A stretch of DNA of 64,000 bases from Macrosoma leucophasiata. Its lineage: Eukaryota > Arthropoda > Insecta > Lepidoptera > Hedylidae. The DNA lies in contig JAWQUS010000030.1 of the NCBI GenBank assembly GCA_036365455.1, positions 14,962,001-15,026,000 on the forward strand. Reading direction: 5' to 3'. Of the stretch, positions 30,730-42,600 are shown one piece after another; the first letter of the stretch is position 1, and every line of letters starts with the position of its first letter. The notes under the pieces were generated by a model. The model did no database searches, was not told the DNA's origin, and saw only the letters and a program-made list of their open reading frames with translations. Both the position numbers and the translations under genes were made by a program.

Positions 30730-30834
30730 ACCGTGCGTTTTGTATGAAAACAAATGATTGTCCGTGCGCCATACGACAAACGCACCGCTTCGGCACTGTC
30801 GCCGTCCGATACAAAACGCCTCAATTGAAAGAGG

Positions 30835-31121
30835 CCTAAGTCATGACTTTGTTTCGAAAATTATGGGGCCGTGCATTACCGCAAGGGTCCGGCTGGTTCA
30901 GTGGTTCCTCACACCTCACACTCCCGGAGCGCAAGTCTGGGTCCGGGGCCTTAAACAGATGCTGCAGCAAGCCCCGAAAGTCAGACCCGTGCGGGGCCTG
31001 AGTAGGCTGGATTCCGGCTGGCACAATAGAGCTAAACACTTTTTTATAGTAGCAAGTAGATTAGGTAATGCGGTGGTATTTTTGCCCACCAGCTCCGTCA
31101 TTGGTGCTCTATCACCAGCAA
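30835..31121 (-). repeat. Family E SINE interrupted by a GC-rich segment
   Basis: GGGGCCGTGCATTACCGC at 30865 and AGATTAGGTAATGCGGTGGT with CCAGCTCCGTCATTGGTGCT near 31050-31110 are family E in reverse. Between about 30889 and 31025 lies an unrelated GC-rich stretch (GGTCCGGCTGGTTCAGTGG and CCGTGCGGGGCC). Confidence 0.6.
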
Positions 31122-31187
31122 TGGATTTCATCATCTCTTTTTATTGTGTAATTTTTGTGATAGTGGAAGGATTGAAGAAAAGCTTAT

Positions 31188-31478
31188 TACTGGTGGTAGA
31201 GCTCCAGTGACGGAGCTCGCGGGCGTAGGCACCACCGCATTACCTAATATACTTGCCGTTAAATGGTAGTGTTCAGCACTATCGTGTTCCGGTCAGGTGG
31301 TAATGTACGGCTCTGTAATTTTACGGCACAGAGGCATAACACCTAATGCCTCAGGAGTGGCAGCGCATTTACATTTTGACCTCTGGTCATTGTGTGGGTG
31401 TCTATAGGCTGCGGTCATCACTTAACATCAATGTGAACTGCACGCTTGTTTGCCACTTTAATAATTAAAAAAAAAAAC
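31188..31478 (+). repeat. Family E SINE, complete
   Basis: Starts ACTGGTGGTAGAGCTCCAGT, ends GCTTGTTTGCCACTTTAATA and an A-run. The 5' end can fold as a GAGCTCC/GGAGCTC stem, a conserved feature of the family. Confidence 0.85.
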
Positions 31479-31699
31479 AATAACATAATTATTTTATTTT
31501 AACGTCATCTACAACGTGTAATAGGATTGAATGTACATACCGAAACTAGTTTGTTCAGAATTGATAACCGAATCGATTTGAAGCATTTTTGATATAGTTA
31601 ATATTTTGTTCCAACATTAATTACAATTGAGGAAATTATGGTCACCCATTTGGTGTACAGTCAATATAAACGAATCCGAACGAAAAAAAAAAAACATAT
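31479..31699. other. Non-coding spacer
   Basis: AT-rich, nothing recognised. Confidence 0.35.
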
Positions 31700-31759
31700 C
31701 ATCACACTATGACTAATAGGAGCGGAGCAGCGCGGGCGAAGCCGGGACGAGCCGCTAGT
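31700..31759 (+). mobile_element. 3' end of a Helitron-like element
   Basis: TATGACTAATAGGAGCGGAG, GCGCGGGCGAAGCCGGGACG and GAGCCGCTAGT form the stem-like end and CTAGT terminus familiar from lepidopteran Helitrons. The 5' end is not found. Confidence 0.5.
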
Positions 31760-31868
31760 CTTTTAATAAATACAAAAAGAACCGTGGATATTGCTTTGAT
31801 TTTTTTTACTTATTCTCGAAAATAATAAATTTAAGCCAATGTCACATTTGAGGTTTACGGAACACATC

Positions 31869-32086
31869 GACGACCCGGTTAGTCCAGCGGTATGAGATGA
31901 CCGTTTGATTCGAAGGGTCGCGGGTTCGATCCCCGCACAGAGACAAATATTTCTATGGCCTACAGATATTTGTTTCGGGTCTGGGTGTTTGTGTGTGTTG
32001 TATGTGTACAAATGGACCCACGACACAGGTTTATACCTACTGTAGGGCTGTGAGTGTAAGCGTATTTTATTTTATTTATTTACATA
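31869..32086 (+). repeat. tRNA-derived SINE (family H), complete
   Basis: The head carries an A box (TTAGTCCAGCGG) and a B box (GGTTCGATCCC), the pol III promoter elements of tRNA genes. The body continues GACAAATATTTC, CGGGTCTGGGTGTTTGTGTG and GACACAGGTTTATACC, then a TATTTTATTTTATTT tail. Other copies: 32466 and 42429 (minus), with fragments at 2220 and 23808. Confidence 0.85.
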
Positions 32087-32465
32087 TTTTTAATCACACT
32101 AACAGAAGTTTTGTAGTTGTACGCCCCATTGTTAGAACTTGATAGTTGGCCCGCGTCATCGCGTCGCGGCACGCGAACTTTTAATAAGCACTTATTGGTG
32201 TTTTAGTATGATGGTGTGTTGGTTTAGTAACCTTTTGTTAGCTTGATACATAAGCAGACATGATACTATAAAGCATATTAAATCCCTCAGGCAGCACGAA
32301 AAATATGACAAATATTTCTTATCGTTCTTGGACCTTATAGGGTCCATCTGCTGCTCCAGAGATTTAATTTACCTAGAATCTAATTTTATTTTATAGAATG
32401 TACAAATATTAAGAAATGTAGGAGCTTCATTAGCTATTTAGATCCTCATTCTCGTAACGTAATTA
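32087..32465. other. Spacer between inverted SINE copies
   Basis: No gene recognised. It separates two family H SINEs in opposite orientation, which could pair in a long transcript. Confidence 0.4.
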
Positions 32466-32670
32466 TACGCTTACACTCACAGCCCCACATTAGGTATTAT
32501 ATAAACCTGTGTCGTAGATGCCGTTGTACACATACAACACATACACAAACACCCAGACCCGAAACGAATATCTGTAGGCCATACAAATATTTGTTCCGGT
32601 GCGGGAATCGAACCCGCGACCTTTCGAATCAAACGGTGGTTTCGCACCGCTGGACTAACCGGGTCGTCGA
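32466..32670 (-). repeat. tRNA-derived SINE (family H), minus strand
   Basis: Reverse complement of the 31869 copy: TACGCTTACACTCACAGCC at the tail end, GGGAATCGAACCCGCGACC (B box) and CGCTGGACTAACCGGGTCG (A box). Confidence 0.85.
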
Positions 32671-32822
32671 TTAGCTTCAATTGTAATTGGATCGCGAGTG
32701 TTACGCTTCGCTGTCTTGCTCTAACATAGGCCGCGCGCATTTTTAGACCTCAAACTGGATGTTAGCGATCTGCGGGGCGAAGGCGAACTGCTAAAAAATA
32801 AGCTATATTTAATTGTGTTTGA

Positions 32823-33868
32823 TTGATTTTGGATAAGCGAGACATTAAGTACCTCAATAAAAAAGGCCTGTCACCAAAAGACATCCATCAAGATATGGTG
32901 GGCACTTTGGGGGAGTCTGCTCCATCGTATTCGAGTGTCAAGAAGTGGGTAGCTGAGTTTAAGCGCGGTCGTGAGAGCATTGAAGATGATCCTAGGAGTG
33001 GACGGCCTACAACCTCTACCACGAAAGAAAACATCGATAAAATTTGTGATCTCGTACTGGGTGATCGACGTTTGACCATCGGTAAGATAGCTGAGACAAC
33101 AGACATTAGTTATGGCCGGGTGCAACACATAATAACGAAAGAATTGGGATTCCATAAGGTTTCTGCTCGCTGGGTCCCGAGGTTGCTTTCAGCTGAACAA
33201 AAACGAGTTCGATTCACAATTTCGCGAGACTGTTTGGAACTTTTTGAGACTGATCCCGAGGACTTTTTGTCTAGATTTGTTACCATGGATGAAAGCTGGG
33301 TTCACCACCATATTCCTGAATCCAAAGCAACAATCCAAACAGTGGAAAAGATCTGACTCACCTACACCGAAAAAGACTAAAGTCGTTTTGTCGACTAACA
33401 AAGTCATGGCTTCTGTTTTTTGGGATGCGAAGGGAATTATTTTTTTAAGATTATTTACCGAAAGGTCAAACTATTAATTCAAGTTATTATTGTAACCTTT
33501 TACGAAGACAACGAGAAGAAATAAAAGAAAAAAGGCCGGGAATGTTGCGTAAGAAAGTTTTGTTCCATCAAGACAATACACGTGTTCACACTTCGGTTGA
33601 AACAATGTCTGTAATCCATGATTGTGGCTACGAATTGCTGCCCCACCTACCTTATTCGCAGGATTTAGCACCCTCAGATTATCATTTATTTACAAATTTA
33701 AAAAAACATTTCGGTGGCTTGTAATTTTCGACCAAAGATGAGGTGATAGTCGCAGAAAACGAGTATTTCGCCGACCTTGCGGAACTTTTTTTTTCGTGGG
33801 GATAAACAAGTTGCAGTTCATGTGGAAGAAGTGTGTTGAGCTAGATGGAGACTATGTCGAAAAATAAA
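32823..33868 (+). pseudogene. Mariner transposase, broken (family 1)
   Basis: D,D34D mariner transposase relic. N-terminal DNA-binding part: LSPKDIHQDMV, KKWVAEFKRGRESIEDDPRS and GRPTTST. Catalytic residues remain: Asp in FVTMDESWVHHH, Asp in LFHQDNTRVHT and Asp in LAPSDYHLF. The frame is broken near 33323 (between PESK and QQSKQW) and near 33443 (WDAKGIIFL onward), and by TAA just after HFGGL at about 33721. The last residues (CVELDGDYVEK) are followed by a stop near 33866. No ATG start or terminal inverted repeats could be placed. It differs from the mariner family at 43096, 59183 and 62936. Confidence 0.85.
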
Positions 33869-34589
33869 AATAAAATTAGACCCACTTTTCTTTCATTTTC
33901 TTGGTAGGGTTTCGAAATTTTGGAACCACCAAACTGCATGACAGACTACTATGAGTAGACAGACAACAGACAACTTGACAGAAGACGAGACGGCTCCCAG
34001 CGAAGAAAATGAAAATGTGCTAAAATATCGTGTTTTGTCCTGAGAGTAGGTAAATCAAGAACCGGTGCCATTATTTTAGAATTACAGCTTTTTAAACAGG
34101 ATTATTTTATTTACCTTAATCTGATATCCACTGTCATTGCCAATCTTGCCGTAAAAGTAAAATATGCTCGATTTTAAATAATCATTTTAGTTTAATATAC
34201 GCGAGATAAATCCGAAAACTAGTTTTATTTTTTAAAAATGCCCGAGTTAATTTGAGCCTGTTGAAAATTTTCTCGTATTTTTCATTAGGTACCTACCTAT
34301 GTTTCAACAGAACAATAATACGATTAAAAAGGATTAAGAATACCCAACCTTGTGATAAAATTCATAAATCCATCAAAGCGTCTAGGATCCCTTTCCCAAT
34401 CAGGCGATTATTGCGATCTCTATAGGTATACCTACAAACCCTTTTTCCGCTAACACGTTAGCGAATTAAACCTTTTCAAAACAAACTCTATGAAGCATTT
34501 CCGATATGCTGCCGTAGGTACTATTCAAGAATTGTCTTACACAAAAGTAATCAAATATAGCTTTTATTGCCACAGCATAAAGTATCCAT
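33869..34589. other. Non-coding spacer
   Basis: No gene recognised. Confidence 0.35.
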
Positions 34590-34770
34590 GTGTACAAGCG
34601 GACTTTTCCCGGATTGTACATTCTAGCGCTGGCCAATCCGCGTCGAGTTTTCCGCGTGACGCATGCGCGCCCGTGGGCGTCGGGTCGATAGAGCACGTGA
34701 CGTCACACGTCCTGACCAATGGCGCCGAGCCGTCGCACATCAATCGATGCGAACAGTTCCACTGTTTCCG
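34590..34770. promoter_or_regulatory. CpG-rich, promoter-like patch
   Basis: A short GC- and CpG-rich island in AT-rich DNA. It contains CCAAT boxes (GGCCAATCC and GACCAATGG), CACGTGACGTCAC (an E-box overlapping a CRE-like site), and ACGCATGCGCGC close to the NRF-1-type consensus. No confident exon begins beside it on either strand. It could be a promoter or enhancer, or a GC-rich repeat whose other copies lie outside the window. Confidence 0.35.
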
Positions 34771-36471
34771 CTTTTTTCTATGATTTTTATTAGTAATAAT
34801 AAAATAAATTAAAAAATGAATCAATAAAAAATATCCAGATTGTTATTTTTCTATGTAGCGTTGTAAAATTTTTAACTAATTAATACGACCTGCCAGACAT
34901 TGGTAGGTAGTAGGTGTACACTCTCGTGAAAATTGCCTATAGGTAACTAGCTTATTTTTTTAATTTGTTTCCTTGTGCTTTTATTATTTTTCTGTCGTAT
35001 TTCAAAATCTTGATCGAAGGTCAGTTGGCGCTGACAGTAGTTGTTGATAATTATTATTGTCGAATGAAGTCGAGTCGTTCCCACAATGCGGTCCTAGTAC
35101 AATCTCAATCAAATTTTCGCCTTTAATGTAAAAAAACGAAAACAATAGAATAAAATAAATACATTTCCTTTTAACCCAAAATAAACTTATTATTTTATCC
35201 CTAATCTAAACACAAGAGTTTGTATATTCGGCGAAATCTAATATAAATGCAAGATAAGAAAATGCTTTGGAGGTTATCCATATTTCCCAAGTTCCCCCTC
35301 ACAACGTGAATCAAACCTATTGCGAGAATTTATTTACCAATTTTGCTTCGTTTGATATGATAAACAAAGATGGCTGTGAAGGATTCTAAAAAAGATAAAC
35401 AAAATCGGTCTTCATATTTTACTTGGATATAGGTAATTTGATGAGGGTTTAATATGTTTATTTAAAAATTCAAAATTTTCGCAGCGCAATCTTACTAATT
35501 AAACGCCTTAAACTTAGGTAATTATCTATTAACTACTAGTAATTACTAAGGGCGGATTAGGTGAGGTCACGTATAACTTAAAAAATGTCTGTATGTATGT
35601 ACAAACTAGACGCTGAATTTAAAGACACAACTTAAGCTACTTGTTTTAAAAAAAATATCAACGGTAAATTATTTGTATCAAATTGTTTTTACAAGCACCA
35701 CTAGTAGCATTTTCAATCCTTTTACAAGAGCAATGTGTCGGGTCACTTGTTTATCTGTGTTAATTCTGTGATATGAATTGAATTGAGAATGTGTACAATT
35801 AATATGAAATTATCCATTTTCTAAAATATTCAATTCGTATTCAAGTGCCCTCTTACACACACGGCACATTTATTTATTTTACATACCCGGGGCACTTTGA
35901 TTAGCACATTAGGACTCCCTTATCAAACCTATATTTAAAGGTTAAAAATGAAATAAAACGTATTTATGCATTCTTTTACATTAAAGTCACAATCAGTTGT
36001 TTATCACTTTTTAATTGCATTGCTACGACATTTTCATTATAACGTAATATGTACATTCTTTTTTATAAAGGTTTATTTTTTGTTTTGAAGTGGTTATAAG
36101 TTTTCCGGTGATCGGGTATCTCCAAAAAAAATACAAGTAAAAAAAAATATAAATAACTGTTAAATTTCATACATGCAGTATCAATGTGCCCTGTCAATTT
36201 TGAATCAGTGTGCCCCAAGGTTACTTTTTAATTTGGATTATCATTAATTTATTATAAAGTCTACTGTACCTATCTCTGTGCCCCGTGTGTTAATGTGCCC
36301 TCATTCCCCCATCACTGGCTTTTCTCGCATTACTACTATTATTACTATTATATTATACTATTATTACTATTATATTATAATACTATTTCCTATTGAAATA
36401 TGAATATGGTATAAAGTAGTACTAAATATAATTATCAATATGCTTAATTCAATAATGTAGTAGATATATTT
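34771..36471. other. Non-coding; probable 3' flank of the dehydrogenase gene
   Basis: AT-rich. TTTATT at 36248-36253 gives AATAAA on the minus strand about 220 bp past the stop codon of the gene at 36472 and may be its poly-A signal. ATTACTATTATATTATACT-type repeats lie at 36331-36385. Confidence 0.4.
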
Positions 36472-36625
36472 TTAACCAAATATATCCAGTTTCTCCAACT
36501 CTTTGTAGTTATTTTCAATAACATTCGTAATGTCCTGGGGTGGTTTGTCTAAGTTTGATAACCAGACAGATCTGTTGGCCCCTTCTTTGAACATTTTCAT
36601 CATTGTTGTGACTGCGGATTCAATC
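36472..36625 (-). CDS. SDR gene exon 5 (C-terminus and stop)
   Basis: The acceptor is TTATCAACAG; the exon opens with one base completing the Lys codon begun in exon 4. It encodes ESAVTTMMKMFKEGANRS through LEKLDIFG and ends in TAA. This tail is the variable, substrate-related part of SDRs. The exon is short of any usual frame-length cut-off and was found by reading splice sites. Confidence 0.88.
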
Positions 36626-39600
36626 CTGTTGATAAAAAAACGTTACTATACCTATTATAATAGGCAAATTGTTTAATATTATGAATTACACTGTCGATGG
36701 AATTAAGAAAGCGTAGGGAAGCGTACACATTAAGTACCCATATAAATATTAATAATATTGTCTTGTTTTTTAGATTTCTGCGACATTACCGCATTACATA
36801 ATCTACCTATCCAGCAGGGGCGTAGCTACCGCCGTATCAATTATACGCCCCCCTCGGGCTATGGCCCCCCAACGTGCGTGGATGGTGCCCCCAATTTTAC
36901 CCATTTGAGTGCCTACCAAGTCCATATAGAGGCTTTGGAGGAAAATGTTCTCTTGTTTTTGCTCGTGCCGTCCTCCTGAACTTGTATTTGGACCAAGTGG
37001 ATGAATGAATGGAAGAGAATCCACGCAGGGCCAAAGTCGTTTTTTTTTTGCTCGCGTGTGAACATCCTGACCCTTAAAAAGGGCCCCTTAACAATAGGCA
37101 CACTACGCCACTGCTATCCAGTATTGAGTCCTAAATAGTATTCAACGATGCCTTGTTTGTATCGGTTCAAACACGTAATTTCTAGTTTTCTAGCACAGAA
37201 GCAATTAATTCAAGCTTTGATTGGTGGTAGATTTCTTGCGTTCTACTCGAGGGAGTAGGTCCGCACTACCTAATCTATCTGCCACCAAATGGTAGTGCTC
37301 AGCACTATCGTGTGCCGGTTAGATGGTAATATTGGTAATGTATTCCCCGTACCTGCCTCAGTAGCGTAGTGGTAGCAAGCCACTTCTACTACGCTGGGGG
37401 TCCTGGGTTCGATTCCCGGGTCGGGGACTATCAGAGATAACGGTTTAAAATCCTTTATCTCTGCTTCTATTGGGATTTTTCCATTTTCTGGAAGTTTCCC
37501 AGTACCCCGGAGTTTGGTAATGTGCCCGGAGATGGCAGCAGGTTCGCCACCTGTTACATGGGCCAAAACGTAACCGGCGAGCCGTGGGTGTTTGCATGTA
37601 TGCTTGAATGCATGCATTTACCTCTGCCTACCCCTTCGGGGATTACAGACGTGAAGTTACTTATTACCCGTAAAAATTATCACAGAGGCAACAATTGGTC
37701 TCAGGGTTGGCGTCGCATCTACATTTTGACCTGCACGCGTACCTATACCTACCTAAGATAAGGAATTAAGAGACTTCATATACCTACCTTTTACCTCAAG
37801 CCTACCTAACAATCACAGACCCCTTATCCTAACAGACTTGCTGAATTACTGGAATTCCTGAAAATTACAGTTCACAAAAAATAATAGTCTTAGGAATCGG
37901 CGTGCATGTATGAAGAGAATGATGAAGGTAGACGAGGCACGAGAGGTATGTCAGGACCGGGATATCTGGCGCTCTACACTTTCTGCCTACCCCGTTAGGG
38001 ACCTGGCGTGAAGATACATACATACATACAAAAAATAAGAAATTAAGTTCGAATCTTACTTTTGATAGTTGGATTTTATTCCTCTCATTGCTATTTCGCA
38101 ATATTGAGAGTCAAAGGATCTTCCTGAGAGGCCAACCATGAGTGGCGTGTCTGTAGGGCCGATGCAAAAGGTTAATATCCTGACATCGGTAAGCTTGTAA
38201 AAGTTGGGATCCTGAAAAAGAAAACGCGTTAATTGTTTTATTGGTTTCTGACGACAATTAATGGGGCATCGGAAGGTTAAGCGTTAAGCTGAGAATATTA
38301 GCTGGCTTTCGAACTAGCACGAAGATTCGATGACATTTATCTTAAGGTACCTATTAGGGCTCATACACATAACTGCGAATCGCATCGCATCGCAAATATC
38401 TGCGAGCAATTGCATCGCAAGAACATGCGTTTGATAGATACGGACTATTTGTATGGGAAATGAAATTGTGGTTTTTCTTTTTCCATTTCTTCATATTTTC
38501 ACTACTCGCACCTTTTTGAAACATTATATCTTGACAACTATCACTTATTGATTTTATGTTTCTAAGACAAATAGTATTTATTTATCTAATGCTTTTTAGA
38601 AAATCAATAAAAATATATATATGTATATATATATATATATATATATGTATCTTCACGCCAGGTCCCTAACGGGGTAGGCAGAGAGTGTAGAGCGCCAGAC
38701 ATCCCGGTTCTGACAAACCTCTCGTGCCTCGTCTACCTTCATCATTCTCTTCATACATGCACGCCGATTCCTAAGACTTTTGACCCCACCATCAGACAGA
38801 ACTCGACCTATTTGGTCATGGTAGGTCAGCCTTGGTCTTCCTGGGCCTCTGCAACCATCCACATTCGCATTGTATATCTGTTTAGTCATTCGCTCATTCG
38901 ACATTCTTTCTATATGCCCGAACCATCGGAGCATGCCTTTTTTCATTTTTACACCGATACTATCATTCACACAAAGTCTCTTTCTTACATCTTCATTACG
39001 AACGCGATCGGTGAGTGATACACCGCAGATCTTGCGCAAAGATCTCATCTCGACCGCGTTCAACTTACTTTCATGCTCTTTCCTGCATACCCAGCTCTCG
39101 CTTCCATATAAAAGCGTTGGAGTAAGTACAGCATTATGTACGGCTAGTCGAGCCCGCTGGCTGAGATGTTTAGATTCTAGCAGCTTACCCAACGCTCCAT
39201 TCACGCAATTCCCAGCAAGCACTCTTCTTTCTATGTCAGTGGTGTACCTACCATCGTTGCTAAAAGCACATCCAAGATATACAATTTCATCAACCTGTTC
39301 TAACACTGCATCATCTACTACTACCCTTGCATTTGTTCTCTGTTCATCTCTTTATCAATAAAAATAAATAGTCAACAACCCTATTGTACCGGTGCGATTC
39401 TTTTGCTTACCCCCAAAGTCTGACTGAAATGAAGTACAGCGCCTTTGGCGCCACAGTATATCGGCAGGATCGTAAGTCGGGCGAGACCGGCAGTGGAGGA
39501 GATGTTGATGATGGTACCTCCAGCACCCCCTTTGTCCTTCCTCATGTGTTCCATTCCTTTTTCGCTGAACGACACCAGACCTTGCTGTAAAATGAAATGA

Positions 39601-42600
39601 CATGAATTGACATTGTAATATTCAGGCCACACTAACGTCCCAACGCGTTAAATTCCTGCGATATTCAACTCTTTACGTGGGTATGTAGCCAGTATCTTAA
39701 CGGTTTATTTTTTCATTACTAAGTAATGGCATTAGACGTCAGTCAGCTCGGGTGTCAGTTTTTTCGACACATGAAAGGGTTTCAGGCGTCGCTTAACGCG
39801 TTATATTGTGGCCACATAATTATCGCGTTGCTCGGCATTGACATTAACATAACAATACTATCTACTCATTGACCTACTCGTATATGTACAAGACAGGATA
39901 CTCCTTTTGGTAGCGCAGTTCCCGTTTCCAGAAGTCAATTTACCACACTTACGTCGTGAACAGTGACAGACAACGCCCTTTTAGCAACTGTCAATGAATT
40001 ATAAATATTTTTTTAAAAAGTACTTAACAATCTAGGTATTTTCACTTTGTGGTGCCACTTATTGTGATTGAATAAACTTACTTACAGTAATCAACAAATA
40101 ATATTGCATATCGAGCCTACGAAAGAGACGATCGGCTCATTTCGACTTCGTAGATTCGTCGTTGATTCCCCGATATACCGATGGCGCCGTATAGGCTTCG
40201 AGGTATGGAAAGTACTTCGTAAAGTACTTCGTCCACTAGCGGGCGGTGGGATCGTCTCTTCCTGGCATAGAGAAACACCGGAGGGGAGTAGCCATATGCA
40301 GGCTTTCCCCTCTGTCAAAGTACAAGCCCAAATGGGCCTATACCTGTCGCCTAGATGTTTAAATGTGTGCGTGAAATTGTGTCTGTATTCTGTTAAATTC
40401 AAGGTGTGAGTTTCGTAGTAATAGGCGATTTGTGTAGTGTGCGTGTGTGTCGCACGCATTTCCCCCGCAAAAATGACAGACTGTTTTGCATCGGTAATAA
40501 ACGCTATGGCTACTCCCCTCCAGTCCGCCGCGACCCGTGGCCCGCGTTGCTCTATGCTTCCTGACGCCAATAAAGTTGTTAGTTTTTAATTACCGATTAC
40601 CTATAAGTGTTTTAATTGCAATTTATTCGCTCGGGACCGCTAGATATTAAAATGTTCCTTAAAACCTCAGTGTCGTCTTTACAGAAATATGACTCACATT
40701 AAGCATATTAGTCATATTTCTGTAATCGGCTCATAAAGTTCATGCTTTATCTCAGGCAATTATATTAATATATTGGGTTGTTTACTTTTTCTTATACAAT
40801 TTTCAAATCTTCAAAATTGTAAATCAGATTGTAGTATCAGAATGACTTGCGCATTTTTAAAGTGTTTTGCAATACATAACATTGATAGTCCGCGTGTACG
40901 ATTACCGTGGGATTACATAAATTGATAAATACTGCACATGTTTACATTTTATTTTTAAAGAAAAATGGAAAGAAAAATTTGACTTCAAGCGAGACTCGAA
41001 CTCGCGGCCTACTGGGAATCTAGTCCAGCCGCTCTTCCAATTGAGCTACTGAAGTCCTGCCCGATTTGTCAAATCTTTTGGGCGGTTTGAAAACATCCGA
41101 CAGCGGCGTGGCCACTAACCCGTATCTCCACCAATCCGCATTGGAGCAGCGTGGTGGAGTAAGCTCCAGGCCTCCCCCCAGAATTTGCCATTATTAAATG
41201 GAAGTGTTCAACGCTAACGTGTTACGTGGTATTACTGTCAGGTGGTAATATTATTTCCCGCACAAAGGCAAACCAACTTAGGCCTTAAGACGGCAGGCAA
41301 CGTGTCTGCTGGACATTTCATGAAATGCGACCTTTTCATGATGTGCTCAACTAAATTTGAGCAGATCGTTCAATCGTATGCGTTTAAAGGTCACAGCTCA
41401 CTGGAGCCAATCAAGACTCGACCAGCACCGCCTTGTTTTACAACGTCCACTCGACGGATGCTCCACGGTAAACTACGTAATATTAACGTTGAGTCATCCA
41501 CTCGCGGGCAGCGCGCGGTCCACTTGGGCACAGCGGGTTGGCAATGCACAGTCAAAGCTAGGCTAGCAAGTGGTCACCGAGTGGTCTACTCGCCGCCCGC
41601 GCCTTGACGGATTGCGGTCGAGGTGATCCGGTGTCGATACGGAGTTGAAGTAATGGACGCAGCTCCATACAATTTCATATAAAGAATATTAACCACTCGA
41701 GGTGGTCGGGCGCTGGTCGGGTCTCGGTTGGCTCTGGTGAGCTATGAACTTTATGATGTAGAAAACCACGATTGGCCATAATGTCGTAAAAATAGTGTCA
41801 TGTTTTTATATAATCTTGTAACAAACATGTCTATTGTTTCGTAAATACGTTTAATTAAAACTCTTTGAAACTTCAAACATCTTGGTATGTACCTACTTAC
41901 ATAAAAATTGAGATTTTTGTAGATGCGTTATCGCTTCTGAAACCTAAGCTGATATGTACCTATTAATGCCAGAAATTGTGTGACCATACATTACCCCCAA
42001 AACACGATAGCACCGAACACTATCATTTACGAGATGGGTATAGAGCAGTGTTTCCCAAACATTGTTCTGCCATCCAATGTCGATAGGCGGACGCACCCCG
42101 GGTCGCGACTTGGTAAATGGGAAACGCTGGTGTACAGAATTTTGTTAAAATGGCTTACCCAGTTAACGTCGCAGGCCGTCCTCCATAACACCTTGGAATC
42201 GTTCATGATGCCTGCATTATTGATGAGCACGTCTATCCTTGTGAATTTTCCCAGTACTTCCTCGAATGCCTTCTGTATGTCCGTTTCGCTGGCAACATCG
42301 CATTTTACGAATATCGCTTTGTTTCCATGTTTTTTATTAAGTTTGTCTACGAACTCTTTGCCAACTTTCTCGTTTATATCCAGTACTGCTATGTTCTGTA
42401 AATAGAGAAGCAATAAAAATAAAATTAAATACGCTTACACTCACACCCACACTAGGTATAAACGTGTGTCGTGGGTGCCGTTGTACACACAATACATACC
42501 CAATCCGAAGCAAATATCTGTAAGCCATACAAAGATTTGCGGGGATCCCCGGTGCGGGGATCGAACCCGCGACCCTTCGAATCAAACGGTCGTCTCACAC

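Noticed and set aside
30250..31210. Several overlapping frames of 60-150 codons
   Set aside because: They lie across the MITE, a Helitron-like repeat and a SINE and change with repeat boundaries; none resembles a protein.
34490..34824. Coding exon in the CpG-rich patch
   Set aside because: Frames are open on both strands only because of base composition; no splice or domain evidence.
38812..39361. Plus-strand frames of 68 and 163 codons
   Set aside because: They are antisense shadows of the RTE fragment on the minus strand.
40982..41055. A functional tRNA gene
   Set aside because: The anticodon loop would have nine bases and the flank is shared with the 22118 repeat.
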